From the NCBI GenBank assembly GCA_016706365.1, contig JADJJU010000001.1, positions 397,001-461,000 on the forward strand: 64,000 nt of DNA. Reading direction: 5' to 3'. This stretch comes from Saprospiraceae bacterium (GTDB lineage: Bacteria; Bacteroidota; Bacteroidia; Chitinophagales; Saprospiraceae). Position numbers and translations under genes: made by a program. The notes beneath the pieces are model-generated. The model had not been told where the DNA came from, did not search any database, and worked only from the letters and a program-made list of their open reading frames with translations. This document shows, in pieces, positions 48,013 through 56,659 of this stretch (the stretch's first letter is position 1; each line of letters starts with the position of its first letter).

Positions 48013-48272
48013 CTAAAATCTGTTACAGGGCGACTAATGACTGCAGCTGCAAGATACATTCTGGTTTCTGACAAAAATTTGGCGTTCAATAGCACTTCTG
48101 CTACCTTTTCATCTCCATAGTATCTCCTGCAATTTCGGATATCCGGAACATCGCCTCTATCAAATACCCGCTCTATCACAAAGTTTGCCTTTGCATCATA
48201 ATCGAGTTTTTCAATATCCACGTCCCAGAATATCCGTTTGTGAAATATCGGTTTTGCCTTTTCCTCCATCAT
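47967..48272 (-). CDS. DUF6922-like antitoxin partner
   Basis: A 101-residue protein with KRIFWDVDIEKLDYDAKANFVIERVFDRGD, the pattern of DUF6922 proteins that accompany AbiEii-type nucleotidyltransferases, then YYGDEKVAEVLL. It overlaps the toxin gene and precedes it in the operon, as antitoxins do. Two ATGs stand in a row at 48272. Assignment as antitoxin comes from context. Confidence 0.8.
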   Translation of the reverse strand: MMEEKAKPIFHKRIFWDVDIEKLDYDAKANFVIERVFDRGDVPDIRNCRRYYGDEKVAEVLLNAKFLSETRMYLAAAVISRPVTDFRCYTLRQSNPTLFPY

Positions 48273-48388
48273 TCAAAGTTATGCTATTAATTTTAAATAC
48301 AATTTATGCCCAAATCAAATTCATTAACTTTAAACACAATTCACCCTGAGAAATTTCGTACTTCAATGAAAGAAATCCTACATACATT

Positions 48389-49162
48389 ATGAAATCTTCC
48401 AACGCTAAGCCAAAATTCATGCATTTTATCGCAACTTATTTTTGCTTGCTACCTCTATTACTCCTGGTAAATTGTAAACAAGATCCTGATATGGAGCCTG
48501 ATCCTGAAGTTATTCCCAACATTCTTGTGTTTTCCAAAACAGCTGGATTCAGACATGCATCCATTCCTGAAGGTGTCAAAATGTTTAAAGAGATGGCAGC
48601 AGATAGCAGCATGACTATCGTTCATTCAGAAGATGCAGCAATATTCAATCATCACTCACTTTCCGATTTTGATATAGTTGTTTTCCTAAGCACCACAGGC
48701 ACGATTCTTAATGCGGATCAGAAAAATACTTTTCAACAATACATCGAGGCAGGCGGAAAATTTCTTGGCATTCATTCTGCAACAGATACTGAATATGACT
48801 GGCCTTGGTTTGGCGAAATGATAGGTGCACGTTTCAACGGACATCCTCACATTCAGGAAGCTAGATTAGAAACTACCAACAATCAACATCCAGCTATCAT
48901 GGGCATGCCTGCAGAGTGGAACCACACAGATGAATATTATAATTTCAGAGATTTACAAGCAGATAATACAACTCTCGTTCTGGTAGATGAATCGACTTAT
49001 GAAGGTGGAACCAACGGAGATTTTCATCCGATATCCTGGTGCAAACCAGTCAAGGAAGGCAAGATGTTTTACACCGCTCTCGGACATACAGACGAATGTT
49101 TTTCAGATACCTTATTCAGACAGCATATAAAAACTGCTATCGCCTGGCTGCTGAGTAAATAA
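48389..49162 (+). CDS. ThuA-domain lipoprotein
   Basis: Signal peptide with lipobox (LLPLLLLVNC), then a ThuA domain of the glutamine-amidotransferase-like fold: LVFSKTAGFRHASIPEG, FLSTTGTILNADQ, GGKFLGIHSATDTEYDWPW and the closing MFYTALGHTDECF. ThuA-type proteins are tied to sugar utilisation or act as trehalose-like utilisation factors, but the enzymatic role is unproven. 257 residues; anchored in the envelope. Confidence 0.92.
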   Translation: MKSSNAKPKFMHFIATYFCLLPLLLLVNCKQDPDMEPDPEVIPNILVFSKTAGFRHASIPEGVKMFKEMAADSSMTIVHSEDAAIFNHHSLSDFDIVVFLSTTGTILNADQKNTFQQYIEAGGKFLGIHSATDTEYDWPWFGEMIGARFNGHPHIQEARLETTNNQHPAIMGMPAEWNHTDEYYNFRDLQADNTTLVLVDESTYEGGTNGDFHPISWCKPVKEGKMFYTALGHTDECFSDTLFRQHIKTAIAWLLSK

Positions 49163-49286
49163 TCATTTCGGGTTTCAACTGCATTTACTTAACCTGCCAT
49201 CAAATGATAACATTAACGTTTTACTGTTGTTGTCCATTTCAGAGTTTCCTGTTTTACTTTTATAAAGCTTAGTAATTCCTATTCCT

Positions 49287-49294
49287 TACATTTG
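49287..49294 (+). promoter_or_regulatory. Bacteroidota -7 box (TACATTTG)
   Basis: TAnnTTTG match 27 bases before ATG 49322; supports that ATG over the upstream in-frame TTG at 49292, which lies within the box. Confidence 0.45.
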
Positions 49295-49321
49295 CCCGAT
49301 CAGGAAAAAAATCTTTATTCC

Positions 49322-50845
49322 ATGAATGAAACTGTTGAAAAAATTGAATTGCGCAATTTGCGCATGGATGATTATGAAGAGCTTAAGACTATTATGGTGG
49401 CTGCCTACACAATGCGGCCCGGCGCTTATTGGAAAGAGCATCATATCCAAAAACTTATAAATGTATTTCCTCAGGGTCAAATTGCATTGACAGTAAATGA
49501 TATTGTAGTGGGCTGTGCACTGACTATCATGGTGGACTACAGCAGGTTTGGGGATGAACATACTTATAAGCAGGTCACAGGAAATTATACTTTCAGTACT
49601 CACTCAGAAAATGGGGATGTATTATATGGCGTTGAAGTATTTATCAGGCCGGAATATAGAGGAATGCGTATGGGCCGCAGATTGTACGATGCGAGAAAGG
49701 AGCTTTGCGAAGCACTCAATTTGAAAGCAATCGTTTTCGGAGGCAGAATCCCTAAATACCATGAATATGCTGATCAATTTTCACCAAAAGAATTTATCTC
49801 AAGGGTCCGTGGTAAAGAAATTTATGATCCGGTACTGACCTTCCAGCTGGCAAATGATTTTCACGTTAAGAAAATTCTCACCGATTACCTTCCCGGAGAC
49901 AAGGAATCCAAAGACTATGCAGTGTTGATGCAGTGGGATAATATATATCACACTCAATCGACTAATAATATTAACCGCAAGAAAACATTTGTCCGCCTCG
50001 GATTGATCCAATGGCAGATGAGGTTATACAAATCATTCGAGGATGTTATAGAACAAGTTGAATTTTTTGTTGATGCTGTTTCTGCGTATAAGACCGACTT
50101 TGCATTGTTTCCGGAGTTTTTCAATGCTCCGCTTATGGCTGCCTACAACGACCTCAGTGAGTCAAATGCAATAAGGGAATTGGCTCAATATACTCAGGCA
50201 TTCAAAGAAAAATTTTCTGAATTAGCGGTGGCTTACAATACCAATATTATCACGGGAAGTATGCCGGAATTAATTGATAATGATTTGTACAATGTAGGTT
50301 ATCTCTGCCGCAGGGACGGTACAGTCGATAAATTTGTAAAAATACATGTAACTCCTGACGAGTCCCGGGCATGGGGATTAAAAGGGGGAAATGAAATCCA
50401 AACTTACGATACAGATTGTGGTAAAATTGGAATTCTTATTTGCTACGATGTTGAATTTCCGGAACTGAGTCGACTCTTAGCTGATGAAGGTATGCAAATA
50501 CTTTTTGTGCCTTTCCTTACCGATACTCAAAATGGTTATTCCCGCGTCAGGCATTGTGCGCAGGCAAGAGCTATAGAAAATGAATGCTATGTTGCGATTG
50601 CCGGGTCTGTAGGAAACCTACCCAAGGTCCACAATATGGATATTCAATACGCTCGATCAGTAGTATTCACACCCTGTGATTTCGCATTCCCAACGGATGG
50701 AGTAAAATCTGAAGCAACTCCAAATACAGAAATGATCGTGATAGCAGACGTGGATCTTGATGATTTAAAAGATTTGCATGAGTTCGGATCAGTCAGAAAC
50801 CTTAAAGACAGAAGATCAGATGTATATAAAGTTGTGAGGCAGTAA
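49322..50845 (+). CDS. bifunctional GNAT acetyltransferase/carbon-nitrogen hydrolase
   Basis: Residues 1-200 are a GNAT domain (VFIRPEYRGMRMGRRLYDA is the acetyl-CoA loop). Residues 220-507 are a nitrilase-superfamily hydrolase with the Glu-Lys-Cys triad visible in FPEFFN, KIHVTPDE and ILICYDVEFPE. The same fusion is found in other bacteria as a two-domain protein; the hydrolase probably cleaves a small amide made or recognised by the other half. The natural substrate is unknown. Confidence 0.93.
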   Translation: MNETVEKIELRNLRMDDYEELKTIMVAAYTMRPGAYWKEHHIQKLINVFPQGQIALTVNDIVVGCALTIMVDYSRFGDEHTYKQVTGNYTFSTHSENGDVLYGVEVFIRPEYRGMRMGRRLYDARKELCEALNLKAIVFGGRIPKYHEYADQFSPKEFISRVRGKEIYDPVLTFQLANDFHVKKILTDYLPGDKESKDYAVLMQWDNIYHTQSTNNINRKKTFVRLGLIQWQMRLYKSFEDVIEQVEFFVDAVSAYKTDFALFPEFFNAPLMAAYNDLSESNAIRELAQYTQAFKEKFSELAVAYNTNIITGSMPELIDNDLYNVGYLCRRDGTVDKFVKIHVTPDESRAWGLKGGNEIQTYDTDCGKIGILICYDVEFPELSRLLADEGMQILFVPFLTDTQNGYSRVRHCAQARAIENECYVAIAGSVGNLPKVHNMDIQYARSVVFTPCDFAFPTDGVKSEATPNTEMIVIADVDLDDLKDLHEFGSVRNLKDRRSDVYKVVRQ

Positions 50846-50941
50846 ATGTAGAACCAGCGAAAATAAGTATTTGCTGGTGTTGAAATCCAAAACATGCAGA
50901 GAATGCGTAATATTAGTTTTACTAAATAACAAATCAATTAC

Positions 50942-51238
50942 ATGAGAGCTGTAGCATTCTATACATACAACGATAATTATATCCTTTCTAACAGTCCAAC
51001 TAAAGATTTCCAGGGAAAGAACTGCAAAAGCAGGTTTCCCGTCAAATCGAACAGAAAATTTCATACCTACATTAAACGGAGGAAAACACTTGATGAAAGA
51101 AAGAATTCAGAAAAATTGAAATTTAAAAATCATGAGCTATTCAAAGTTTCTCAGGGATTTGAACAAATAGAAGAATGTGTTTTCTACTCTCTTAATGGTA
51201 TCATTCATATGGCGACCTTACCAAAATCAGACAATTAA
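50942..51238 (+). CDS. hypothetical protein, 98 residues
   Basis: Not recognised. Strongly basic (FHTYIKRRKTLDERKNSEKLKFKNHE) with no signal peptide or TM segment. It lies 96 bases after the nitrilase fusion gene and 129 before valS. No promoter box seen. It may be a small DNA- or RNA-binding protein or a chance frame. Confidence 0.4.
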   Translation: MRAVAFYTYNDNYILSNSPTKDFQGKNCKSRFPVKSNRKFHTYIKRRKTLDERKNSEKLKFKNHELFKVSQGFEQIEECVFYSLNGIIHMATLPKSDN

Positions 51239-51339
51239 AATTTTCCCCACTTATTTAAAGACCTGCATGTGGCGCCATTAGTCCGAAAGTTGCAATCAGA
51301 GCAATGAAAGCTTTTCGTGCTGCACTCCATAATATTCCC

Positions 51340-51347
51340 TATTTTTG
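51340..51347 (+). promoter_or_regulatory. Bacteroidota -7 box (TATTTTTG) of valS
   Basis: TAnnTTTG match 20 bases before the valS ATG at 51368; rules out the in-frame ATG at 51317. Confidence 0.5.
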
Positions 51348-51367
51348 CGGCTCAAAATAGATTTCAA

Positions 51368-54082
51368 ATGGAGTTGGATGCAAGATATAGCCCTCATGAG
51401 ATTGAGGGAAAATGGTATAAATACTGGTTGGAAAACAAATATTTCAAATCAGTTCCGGATGACAGAGAGCCATTTACGATTCTGATTCCTCCGCCCAATG
51501 TGACCGGCGTATTACACATGGGGCACATGCTAAATAACACAATTCAGGATGTCCTCATTCGCCATGCCCGCGTAAATGGTAAAAACGCTTGTTGGGTTCC
51601 CGGTACAGACCACGCATCTATTGCTACAGAAGCAAAGGTGGTAGGCTTGCTCCGCGAAAAAGGGCTTAATAAATATGATATTGGTCGTGATGCATTTTTG
51701 GAATATGCATTCGAATGGAAAGAAAAATACGGAGGAATTATCCTGGGGCAATTGCAAAAACTGGGAGCTTCCTGTGACTGGGATCGCACAAGATTCACCA
51801 TGGAGCCTTCACTTTCAAAGGCCGTGACAAAAGTCTTTGTAGATCTGAACAAAAAAGGGAAATTGTACAGAGGACTTCGCATGACCAATTGGGATCCGGA
51901 AGCCAAAACTGTTTTATCCGGTGAAGAAGTAATTTACAAGGAAGAGCAAGCCCAATTATTTCACATCTTTTATCCACTGGTAGGTGATCCTGAGCAAGGA
52001 ATAACAATTGCTACTCAGCGTCCTGAAACAATCATGGCTGATGTTGCTATAGCTGTTCACCCGGATGATCCGAGATATCAGAGTTGGGTCGGAAAGCAGG
52101 TTATGATCCCATTAATCAATAAACCTATTCCTATTATTGCTGACACTTATGTAGATATTGAATTCGGAACCGGGGCTTTAAAAATCACCCCTGCTCACGA
52201 CCAAAACGATAATGAAGTAGGTCAAAGACATCAATTGCCGGTAGTAGACATCCTGGATGAGAGCGGAAAACTAAATGAAGAGGCTCAAATTTTAGTAGGT
52301 GAAGACAGATTCGAAGCCCGCAAAAAAATCAAGACCCTGCTGAAAGATTCCGGAAATCTTGTCAAAATTGAAGACTACCGCACCAATATAGGCCGCTCCG
52401 AAAGAACCAATGCAGTTGTAGAACCAAGACTCACAAAGCAGTGGTTTCTGGATATGAAGTCATTTGCTGCAACTGCTTTATCTGCGGTCAAAACAGGAGA
52501 AGTTCGCTTCTTCCCGGAGAATATGTGGAATATGTACACTTCCTGGCTCAATGAAGAAAATATCAGAGACTGGTGCATTAGTCGTCAGCTTTGGTGGGGG
52601 CAGCGAATACCCGCCTGGTATTATACTGACATTCTGGGTAATGATCACACCTTCGTTGCTGAAACTGCAGAAGAGGCTTTAGACATTGCCAGAGAAGCAC
52701 TTCAGTTGCAGGGATTGCAACTCTCTGATCTGAATCAGGACCAGGATGTGGTGGATACATGGTTTTCATCCTGGTTGTGGCCAATTTCAGTATTTGATGG
52801 ATTTGAAAATCAGGAGGAACTTAAATATTACTATCCTACAAATGTGCTGGTAACAGGCTGGGATATCATGTTTTTCTGGGTAGCCCGTATGATTATGGCA
52901 GGTTATGAATGGTCTTATGGATTGCTCGGCCCTGAATTATCCACATTAAAGGGAAAACAGCCATTCCATGATGTGTACTTTACAGGAATGGTGAGGGATA
53001 ATAGGCGTCGAAAAATGAGCAAATCGCTGGGAAATTCACCGGATGCTTTGTCGCTTATCGAGACATATGGCGCTGATGGTGTGCGTTTTGGAATTTTATC
53101 TTCCGCAGCCGCAGGTAATGATATCATTTTTGATGCGCCTTTTGATCCTGCTACCGGACAGATCAGAAATGAAAGTAAACTTTGCGAACAAGGCCGTAAT
53201 TTCTGTAACAAAATCTGGAATGCATTCAGATTGATAAAGGGTTGGAATGAGGATGCAAGTCTGGTTCAAACTGATTCAGATCTTGCAGCACAATCCTGGA
53301 TGGACAACAGAATCAGAGAGATAGCAGTTCAACTTGAGAATTTGTACAGGCAGTATAGGCTATCTGAAGCCATAATGGAATTGTACAAATTGATCTGGGA
53401 CGATTATTGTTCCTGGTATCTGGAAATGATTAAACCGGCTTACGGAAGTCCGATTCATCCCGAAACCAAAGCTGTTGCTTTGAAAAATCTGGAAACATTG
53501 CTTCAATATCTGCATCCTTTCATGCCTTTTATTACTGAAGAGATCTGGCAGCAGATTCATCAGAGAGGGATCAATGAAGCACTATGTGTATATCCTTATC
53601 CTCAGCCTGGAGCAGCTGATCCGAAACTATCCAAAGACATGCAGATCGTCCTGGATATCATCAGCCAGGTGAGGAATCTGCGCAGCAGTCGCGGACTCAG
53701 CCCGAAAGAACCACTACAACTTAGTATCAATTCTTCTCAGCCGGACTTATATGCAAATTATGGAAGTCTGATCATTAAACTGGCATATTTGGAAAGTTTG
53801 AATTTATCAGCTGAAAAACCTGAGAGCAGTGTTACATTTCTTGTTCATACAGAGGAATGCCATGTGGTTCTTAAGACCATGATCAATGCAGAAGATGAAC
53901 GTGCGAAACTCACTGAGGAGCTTGCTTATCTTGAAGGTTTTCTTGACTCAGTTAATAAAAAACTTAGCAATGAGCGATTTGTACAAAATGCAAAACCGGA
54001 GGTCGTCGCTACGGAACAGAAAAAGAAAGCCGACGCTGAATTGAAGATCAAAGCCATCAAAGAGAATTTATCAAACTTGTAA
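51368..54082 (+). CDS. valS: valyl-tRNA synthetase
   Basis: Charges tRNA-Val. Start ATG 51368 (MELDARYSPHEIEGKWY). 904 residues, normal for the enzyme. HIGH motif as PPNVTGVLHMGHML near residue 45, the editing CP1 domain after it (IATQRPETIMADVA), the KMSKS motif (RRKMSKSLGNSPD), the anticodon-binding helical domain and the C-terminal coiled coil that ends in a Lys-rich helix. Complete, with no frame breaks. Confidence 0.98.
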   Translation: MELDARYSPHEIEGKWYKYWLENKYFKSVPDDREPFTILIPPPNVTGVLHMGHMLNNTIQDVLIRHARVNGKNACWVPGTDHASIATEAKVVGLLREKGLNKYDIGRDAFLEYAFEWKEKYGGIILGQLQKLGASCDWDRTRFTMEPSLSKAVTKVFVDLNKKGKLYRGLRMTNWDPEAKTVLSGEEVIYKEEQAQLFHIFYPLVGDPEQGITIATQRPETIMADVAIAVHPDDPRYQSWVGKQVMIPLINKPIPIIADTYVDIEFGTGALKITPAHDQNDNEVGQRHQLPVVDILDESGKLNEEAQILVGEDRFEARKKIKTLLKDSGNLVKIEDYRTNIGRSERTNAVVEPRLTKQWFLDMKSFAATALSAVKTGEVRFFPENMWNMYTSWLNEENIRDWCISRQLWWGQRIPAWYYTDILGNDHTFVAETAEEALDIAREALQLQGLQLSDLNQDQDVVDTWFSSWLWPISVFDGFENQEELKYYYPTNVLVTGWDIMFFWVARMIMAGYEWSYGLLGPELSTLKGKQPFHDVYFTGMVRDNRRRKMSKSLGNSPDALSLIETYGADGVRFGILSSAAAGNDIIFDAPFDPATGQIRNESKLCEQGRNFCNKIWNAFRLIKGWNEDASLVQTDSDLAAQSWMDNRIREIAVQLENLYRQYRLSEAIMELYKLIWDDYCSWYLEMIKPAYGSPIHPETKAVALKNLETLLQYLHPFMPFITEEIWQQIHQRGINEALCVYPYPQPGAADPKLSKDMQIVLDIISQVRNLRSSRGLSPKEPLQLSINSSQPDLYANYGSLIIKLAYLESLNLSAEKPESSVTFLVHTEECHVVLKTMINAEDERAKLTEELAYLEGFLDSVNKKLSNERFVQNAKPEVVATEQKKKADAELKIKAIKENLSNL

Positions 54083-54107
54083 GCTACAAATTCAGGTAAA
54101 AATTTAG

Positions 54108-54157
54108 GAACCCCGAACGGGGTTCACCAAAGAGTAGCCCCCGGATTCATCCGGGGG
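54108..54157. repeat. twin hairpin, REP-like element
   Basis: Two adjacent perfect hairpins: GAACCCCG/CGGGGTTC (54108-54125) and CCCCCGGA/TCCGGGGG (54138-54157), joined by 12 bases. No T run follows on either strand, so a repetitive extragenic element is a better reading than a terminator, though it may protect the valS mRNA end. Confidence 0.7.
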
Positions 54158-54243
54158 TAAACAATATGAAAGAAACAGTTTTGGCATGTATTTTTGCCTT
54201 TTGCAAAAATCATGACAAAACCAAGCCCCTGGATCCCGAGAGA

Positions 54244-54885
54244 ATGAGTAAAAACAAACCTAAATATTACGTAGTCTGGGTCGGCGCCAAACCCGGCATC
54301 TATCTCACATGGGAGGATTGCAAAAAACAGATTCACGGATATCCTCAGGCCAAATATAAATCATTCGAATCCAGACCTGCCGCCGAAGCAGCTTTCAAGG
54401 CAGGAACTCCTACCTATTCTCAGTCAAATTCAGGTGTCAAAAAAACAACTTCTCCAAAACCAGGTACTTCGGCTGGAATCATCAAACAAAGCCTCAGTGT
54501 AGACGCAGCCTGCAGCGGTAATCCGGGAGATATGGAATATAGAGGTGTTGACACTGCAAGCGGAAAGGAATATTTCAAGGTTGGACCTCTAAAAGACGGG
54601 ACAAATAATATCGGGGAATTTCTGGCAATCGTTCACGCCCTGGCATTATTGAAAAACAAAAACCTTCCCAATTACCCTATTTACACTGACTCCAAAACTG
54701 CCATCGGATGGGTGCAGAAGGGTAAATGCAATACTAAATTAGATCATACAGGAAGGAATGAAGAAATTTTCGAGCTAATCCTGCGTGCTGAATCCTGGCT
54801 TGCTCAGAATAAAGTAACTAACCCCATTCATAAATGGGAGACTAAATATTGGGGAGAGATTCCTGCTGATTTTGGAAGGAAGTGA
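54244..54885 (+). CDS. rnhA: ribonuclease HI with N-terminal viroplasmin-like domain
   Basis: Degrades RNA in RNA-DNA hybrids. Start at ATG 54244 (MSKNKPKYYVVW); the frame from 54166 would begin in the repeat. The first 50 residues form the caulimovirus-VI/viroplasmin domain that binds hybrids (GIYLTWEDCKKQIHGY, KSFESRPAAEAAF). After a Pro/Ser linker comes the catalytic domain with the acidic residues in SVDAACSGNPG, NIGEFLAI and YTDSKTA and a late Asp in IPADFGRK. 213 residues. Confidence 0.93.
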   Translation: MSKNKPKYYVVWVGAKPGIYLTWEDCKKQIHGYPQAKYKSFESRPAAEAAFKAGTPTYSQSNSGVKKTTSPKPGTSAGIIKQSLSVDAACSGNPGDMEYRGVDTASGKEYFKVGPLKDGTNNIGEFLAIVHALALLKNKNLPNYPIYTDSKTAIGWVQKGKCNTKLDHTGRNEEIFELILRAESWLAQNKVTNPIHKWETKYWGEIPADFGRK

Positions 54886-54905
54886 GAACCTTTTCTTGTA
54901 ATTAT

Positions 54906-55460
54906 TTACCCCACAAACTTCATCCGATAATCCACCTCCACTTGTCCTTTGCGGATAGCGTCCAGCTTCCTTTTTATTAACTGCTTTTTGAGTGGTTTTA
55001 ATTTCTCAATAAAAAGCAATCCTTCGATGTGGTCGTATTCGTGCTGAATAACTCTGGCATTCAAGCCTTCGTAGGTTTCAATATGCTCTACAAACTGTTC
55101 GTCCAGATATTTGATATGTATAATTTCAGGTCTGTCCACATCGCCGCGAATCTGTGGTATACTCAGGCAACCCTCTTCATAGGGCTTGATTTCACCTGTC
55201 TCTTCGATTTTCTCCGGATTGATAAATGCTTTTTTAATGCCTTTTTCTTTCTCACCTTCTTCCATTACCTGCATAGTGTCCATCACAAACAGACGAATGG
55301 AGAGGCCTATTTGTGGTGCTGCCAAGCCAACTCCATGTGCATGATACATAGTTTCATACATATTGGCAATCAGGCTGGATAGATCAGGATAATCTGCATC
55401 AATATCCAAAGCTTTCTTCTTTAATACCGGCTGCCCAAAGGCAAAAATGGGTAGAATCAT
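54906..55460 (-). CDS. def: peptide deformylase
   Basis: Removes the formyl group from new N-termini. All three motifs are intact: GVGLAAPQIG, EGCLSIP and QHEYDH, which give the metal ligands Cys, His, His and the catalytic Glu. Start at ATG 55460 (MILPIFAFGQPVL); the longer frame starts with TTG. Heads a minus-strand run whose other members (ruvX, queE) lie upstream with their own spacing. Confidence 0.96.
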   Translation of the reverse strand: MILPIFAFGQPVLKKKALDIDADYPDLSSLIANMYETMYHAHGVGLAAPQIGLSIRLFVMDTMQVMEEGEKEKGIKKAFINPEKIEETGEIKPYEEGCLSIPQIRGDVDRPEIIHIKYLDEQFVEHIETYEGLNARVIQHEYDHIEGLLFIEKLKPLKKQLIKRKLDAIRKGQVEVDYRMKFVG

Positions 55461-55486
55461 GTCTGATTTTTTCAAAAAATTGTTGG

Positions 55487-55494
55487 CAAAGATA
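55487..55494 (-). promoter_or_regulatory. Bacteroidota -7 box (TATCTTTG) of def
   Basis: Minus-strand TAnnTTTG match 26 bases before the ATG at 55460. Confidence 0.5.
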
Positions 55495-55524
55495 CATTTC
55501 AGGATCTAATTAACCTATGCAGAC

Positions 55525-55935
55525 TCAGAGACGTTCCATAAACTCCTGCAATATCAGAACTGCGCTGATTTTATCCACGAGTGATTTATCCCTTCTTTTC
55601 TTTTGGCCTGCACCACTTTGCAGAATGATTTCACGGGCCCGGATTGAACTATAAGATTCGTCCATTCTCTCAATTGTGATAGCAGGAAAATGATTTTTGA
55701 AAAAGGAAATTAGTAGCTGAATATCAGCTTCAATAGCAGTTGGTGTTCCGTCAATATGGGCAGAAAATCCAATCACAACAATATCAACTGATTCCTTGCT
55801 GAAATAATCTTTTAAGAAAGCATGAATTTGATTTGTTTCCATTGTCGGCAAGCCATTTGCAGCAATGCGCAGCGAATCTGTCACTGCAATTCCTGTCCGC
55901 TTTCTCCCGTAATCAATAGCCATGATACGTCCCAT
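55525..55935 (-). CDS. ruvX: Holliday junction resolvase-like protein, YqgF/RuvX
   Basis: RNase H-fold protein of 136 residues for 16S rRNA maturation or junction resolution. Motifs: the opening MAIDYGRKRTGIAVTD with the first Asp, VVIGFSAHIDG in place of the usual GLP-type loop, and ERMDESYSSIRA with the acidic pair. Starts 22 bases after the queE stop, so it is likely cotranscribed with queE. Confidence 0.94.
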   Translation of the reverse strand: MGRIMAIDYGRKRTGIAVTDSLRIAANGLPTMETNQIHAFLKDYFSKESVDIVVIGFSAHIDGTPTAIEADIQLLISFFKNHFPAITIERMDESYSSIRAREIILQSGAGQKKRRDKSLVDKISAVLILQEFMERL

Positions 55936-55957
55936 AAACTTGCCTGAATTGATTAAT

Positions 55958-56596
55958 TTATGGAATACCTACCAGTTTATGTGTCTGCACACTCAGTCTC
56001 CATTGAGGATGTGCTTTGCAATACTCTACAGTAGCAGCAATGTTTTCAGCTTGCTTAGGACTATCCATCGGCTGGAGATAGAAATGCGTGAAATCAAGAT
56101 TTTCAAATAAGTGTGGCTCCGCTCCGCCTTGAGGATATACCAGTTTCAGCTCATTCCCATGTAATTGAACCAATTCCGATCCTGCTTTCGGACTGACACA
56201 AATCCAGTCAATAATTTCCAACACCGGGATTGTCCCATTGGTCTCAATTGCCACTTCAAGTCCTTGTTCATGGAAAGCTTCTACCAATTCATCATCCATT
56301 TGTAGCATTGGTTCACCACCGGTACAAACTACGTATGGCTTCCCGGCTGTATCTGCAGGCCATAAAGATTTCACTTTCTCTGCAAGGGATTCCGGAGTAG
56401 AATAATGTCCTCCATTCAATCCATCGGTTCCCCAAAAATCTGTATCACAAAATTGACATATAGCTTTATGCCTATCTTCTTCCCGACCTGTCCAAAGATT
56501 GCATCCTGTGAATCTGCAAAATACAGCAGCCCTGCCCGTATGAGCACCTTCTCCCTGAAGTGTGTAATAGATTTCCTTGACTTTATAAGCTGGCAT
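55958..56596 (-). CDS. queE: 7-carboxy-7-deazaguanine synthase
   Basis: Radical-SAM enzyme of the queuosine and 7-deazaguanine pathway. The cluster cysteines are spread as C-x14-C-x2-C (TGCNLWTGREEDRH to ICQFCDTDF), the spacing of the E. coli-type enzyme. GGEPMLQMDDELVEA and ETNGTIPV support it. The start at ATG 56596 is chosen because an upstream TTG falls inside the -7 box at 56603; 212 residues. Confidence 0.94.
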   Translation of the reverse strand: MPAYKVKEIYYTLQGEGAHTGRAAVFCRFTGCNLWTGREEDRHKAICQFCDTDFWGTDGLNGGHYSTPESLAEKVKSLWPADTAGKPYVVCTGGEPMLQMDDELVEAFHEQGLEVAIETNGTIPVLEIIDWICVSPKAGSELVQLHGNELKLVYPQGGAEPHLFENLDFTHFYLQPMDSPKQAENIAATVEYCKAHPQWRLSVQTHKLVGIP

Positions 56597-56602
56597 GCGC
56601 GG

Positions 56603-56610
56603 CAAAGATA
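56603..56610 (-). promoter_or_regulatory. Bacteroidota -7 box (TATCTTTG) of queE
   Basis: Minus-strand TAnnTTTG match 6 bases before the ATG at 56596, so the queE mRNA would have almost no leader. Confidence 0.45.
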
Positions 56611-56659
56611 GGCAGGATTATTTTTCTTGTATGAATGACTCTGTATGAAACCATTTTAT

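Noticed and set aside
54108..54157. Terminator of valS
   Set aside because: Stems are good, but no T run follows on either strand, so a REP-like element fits better.
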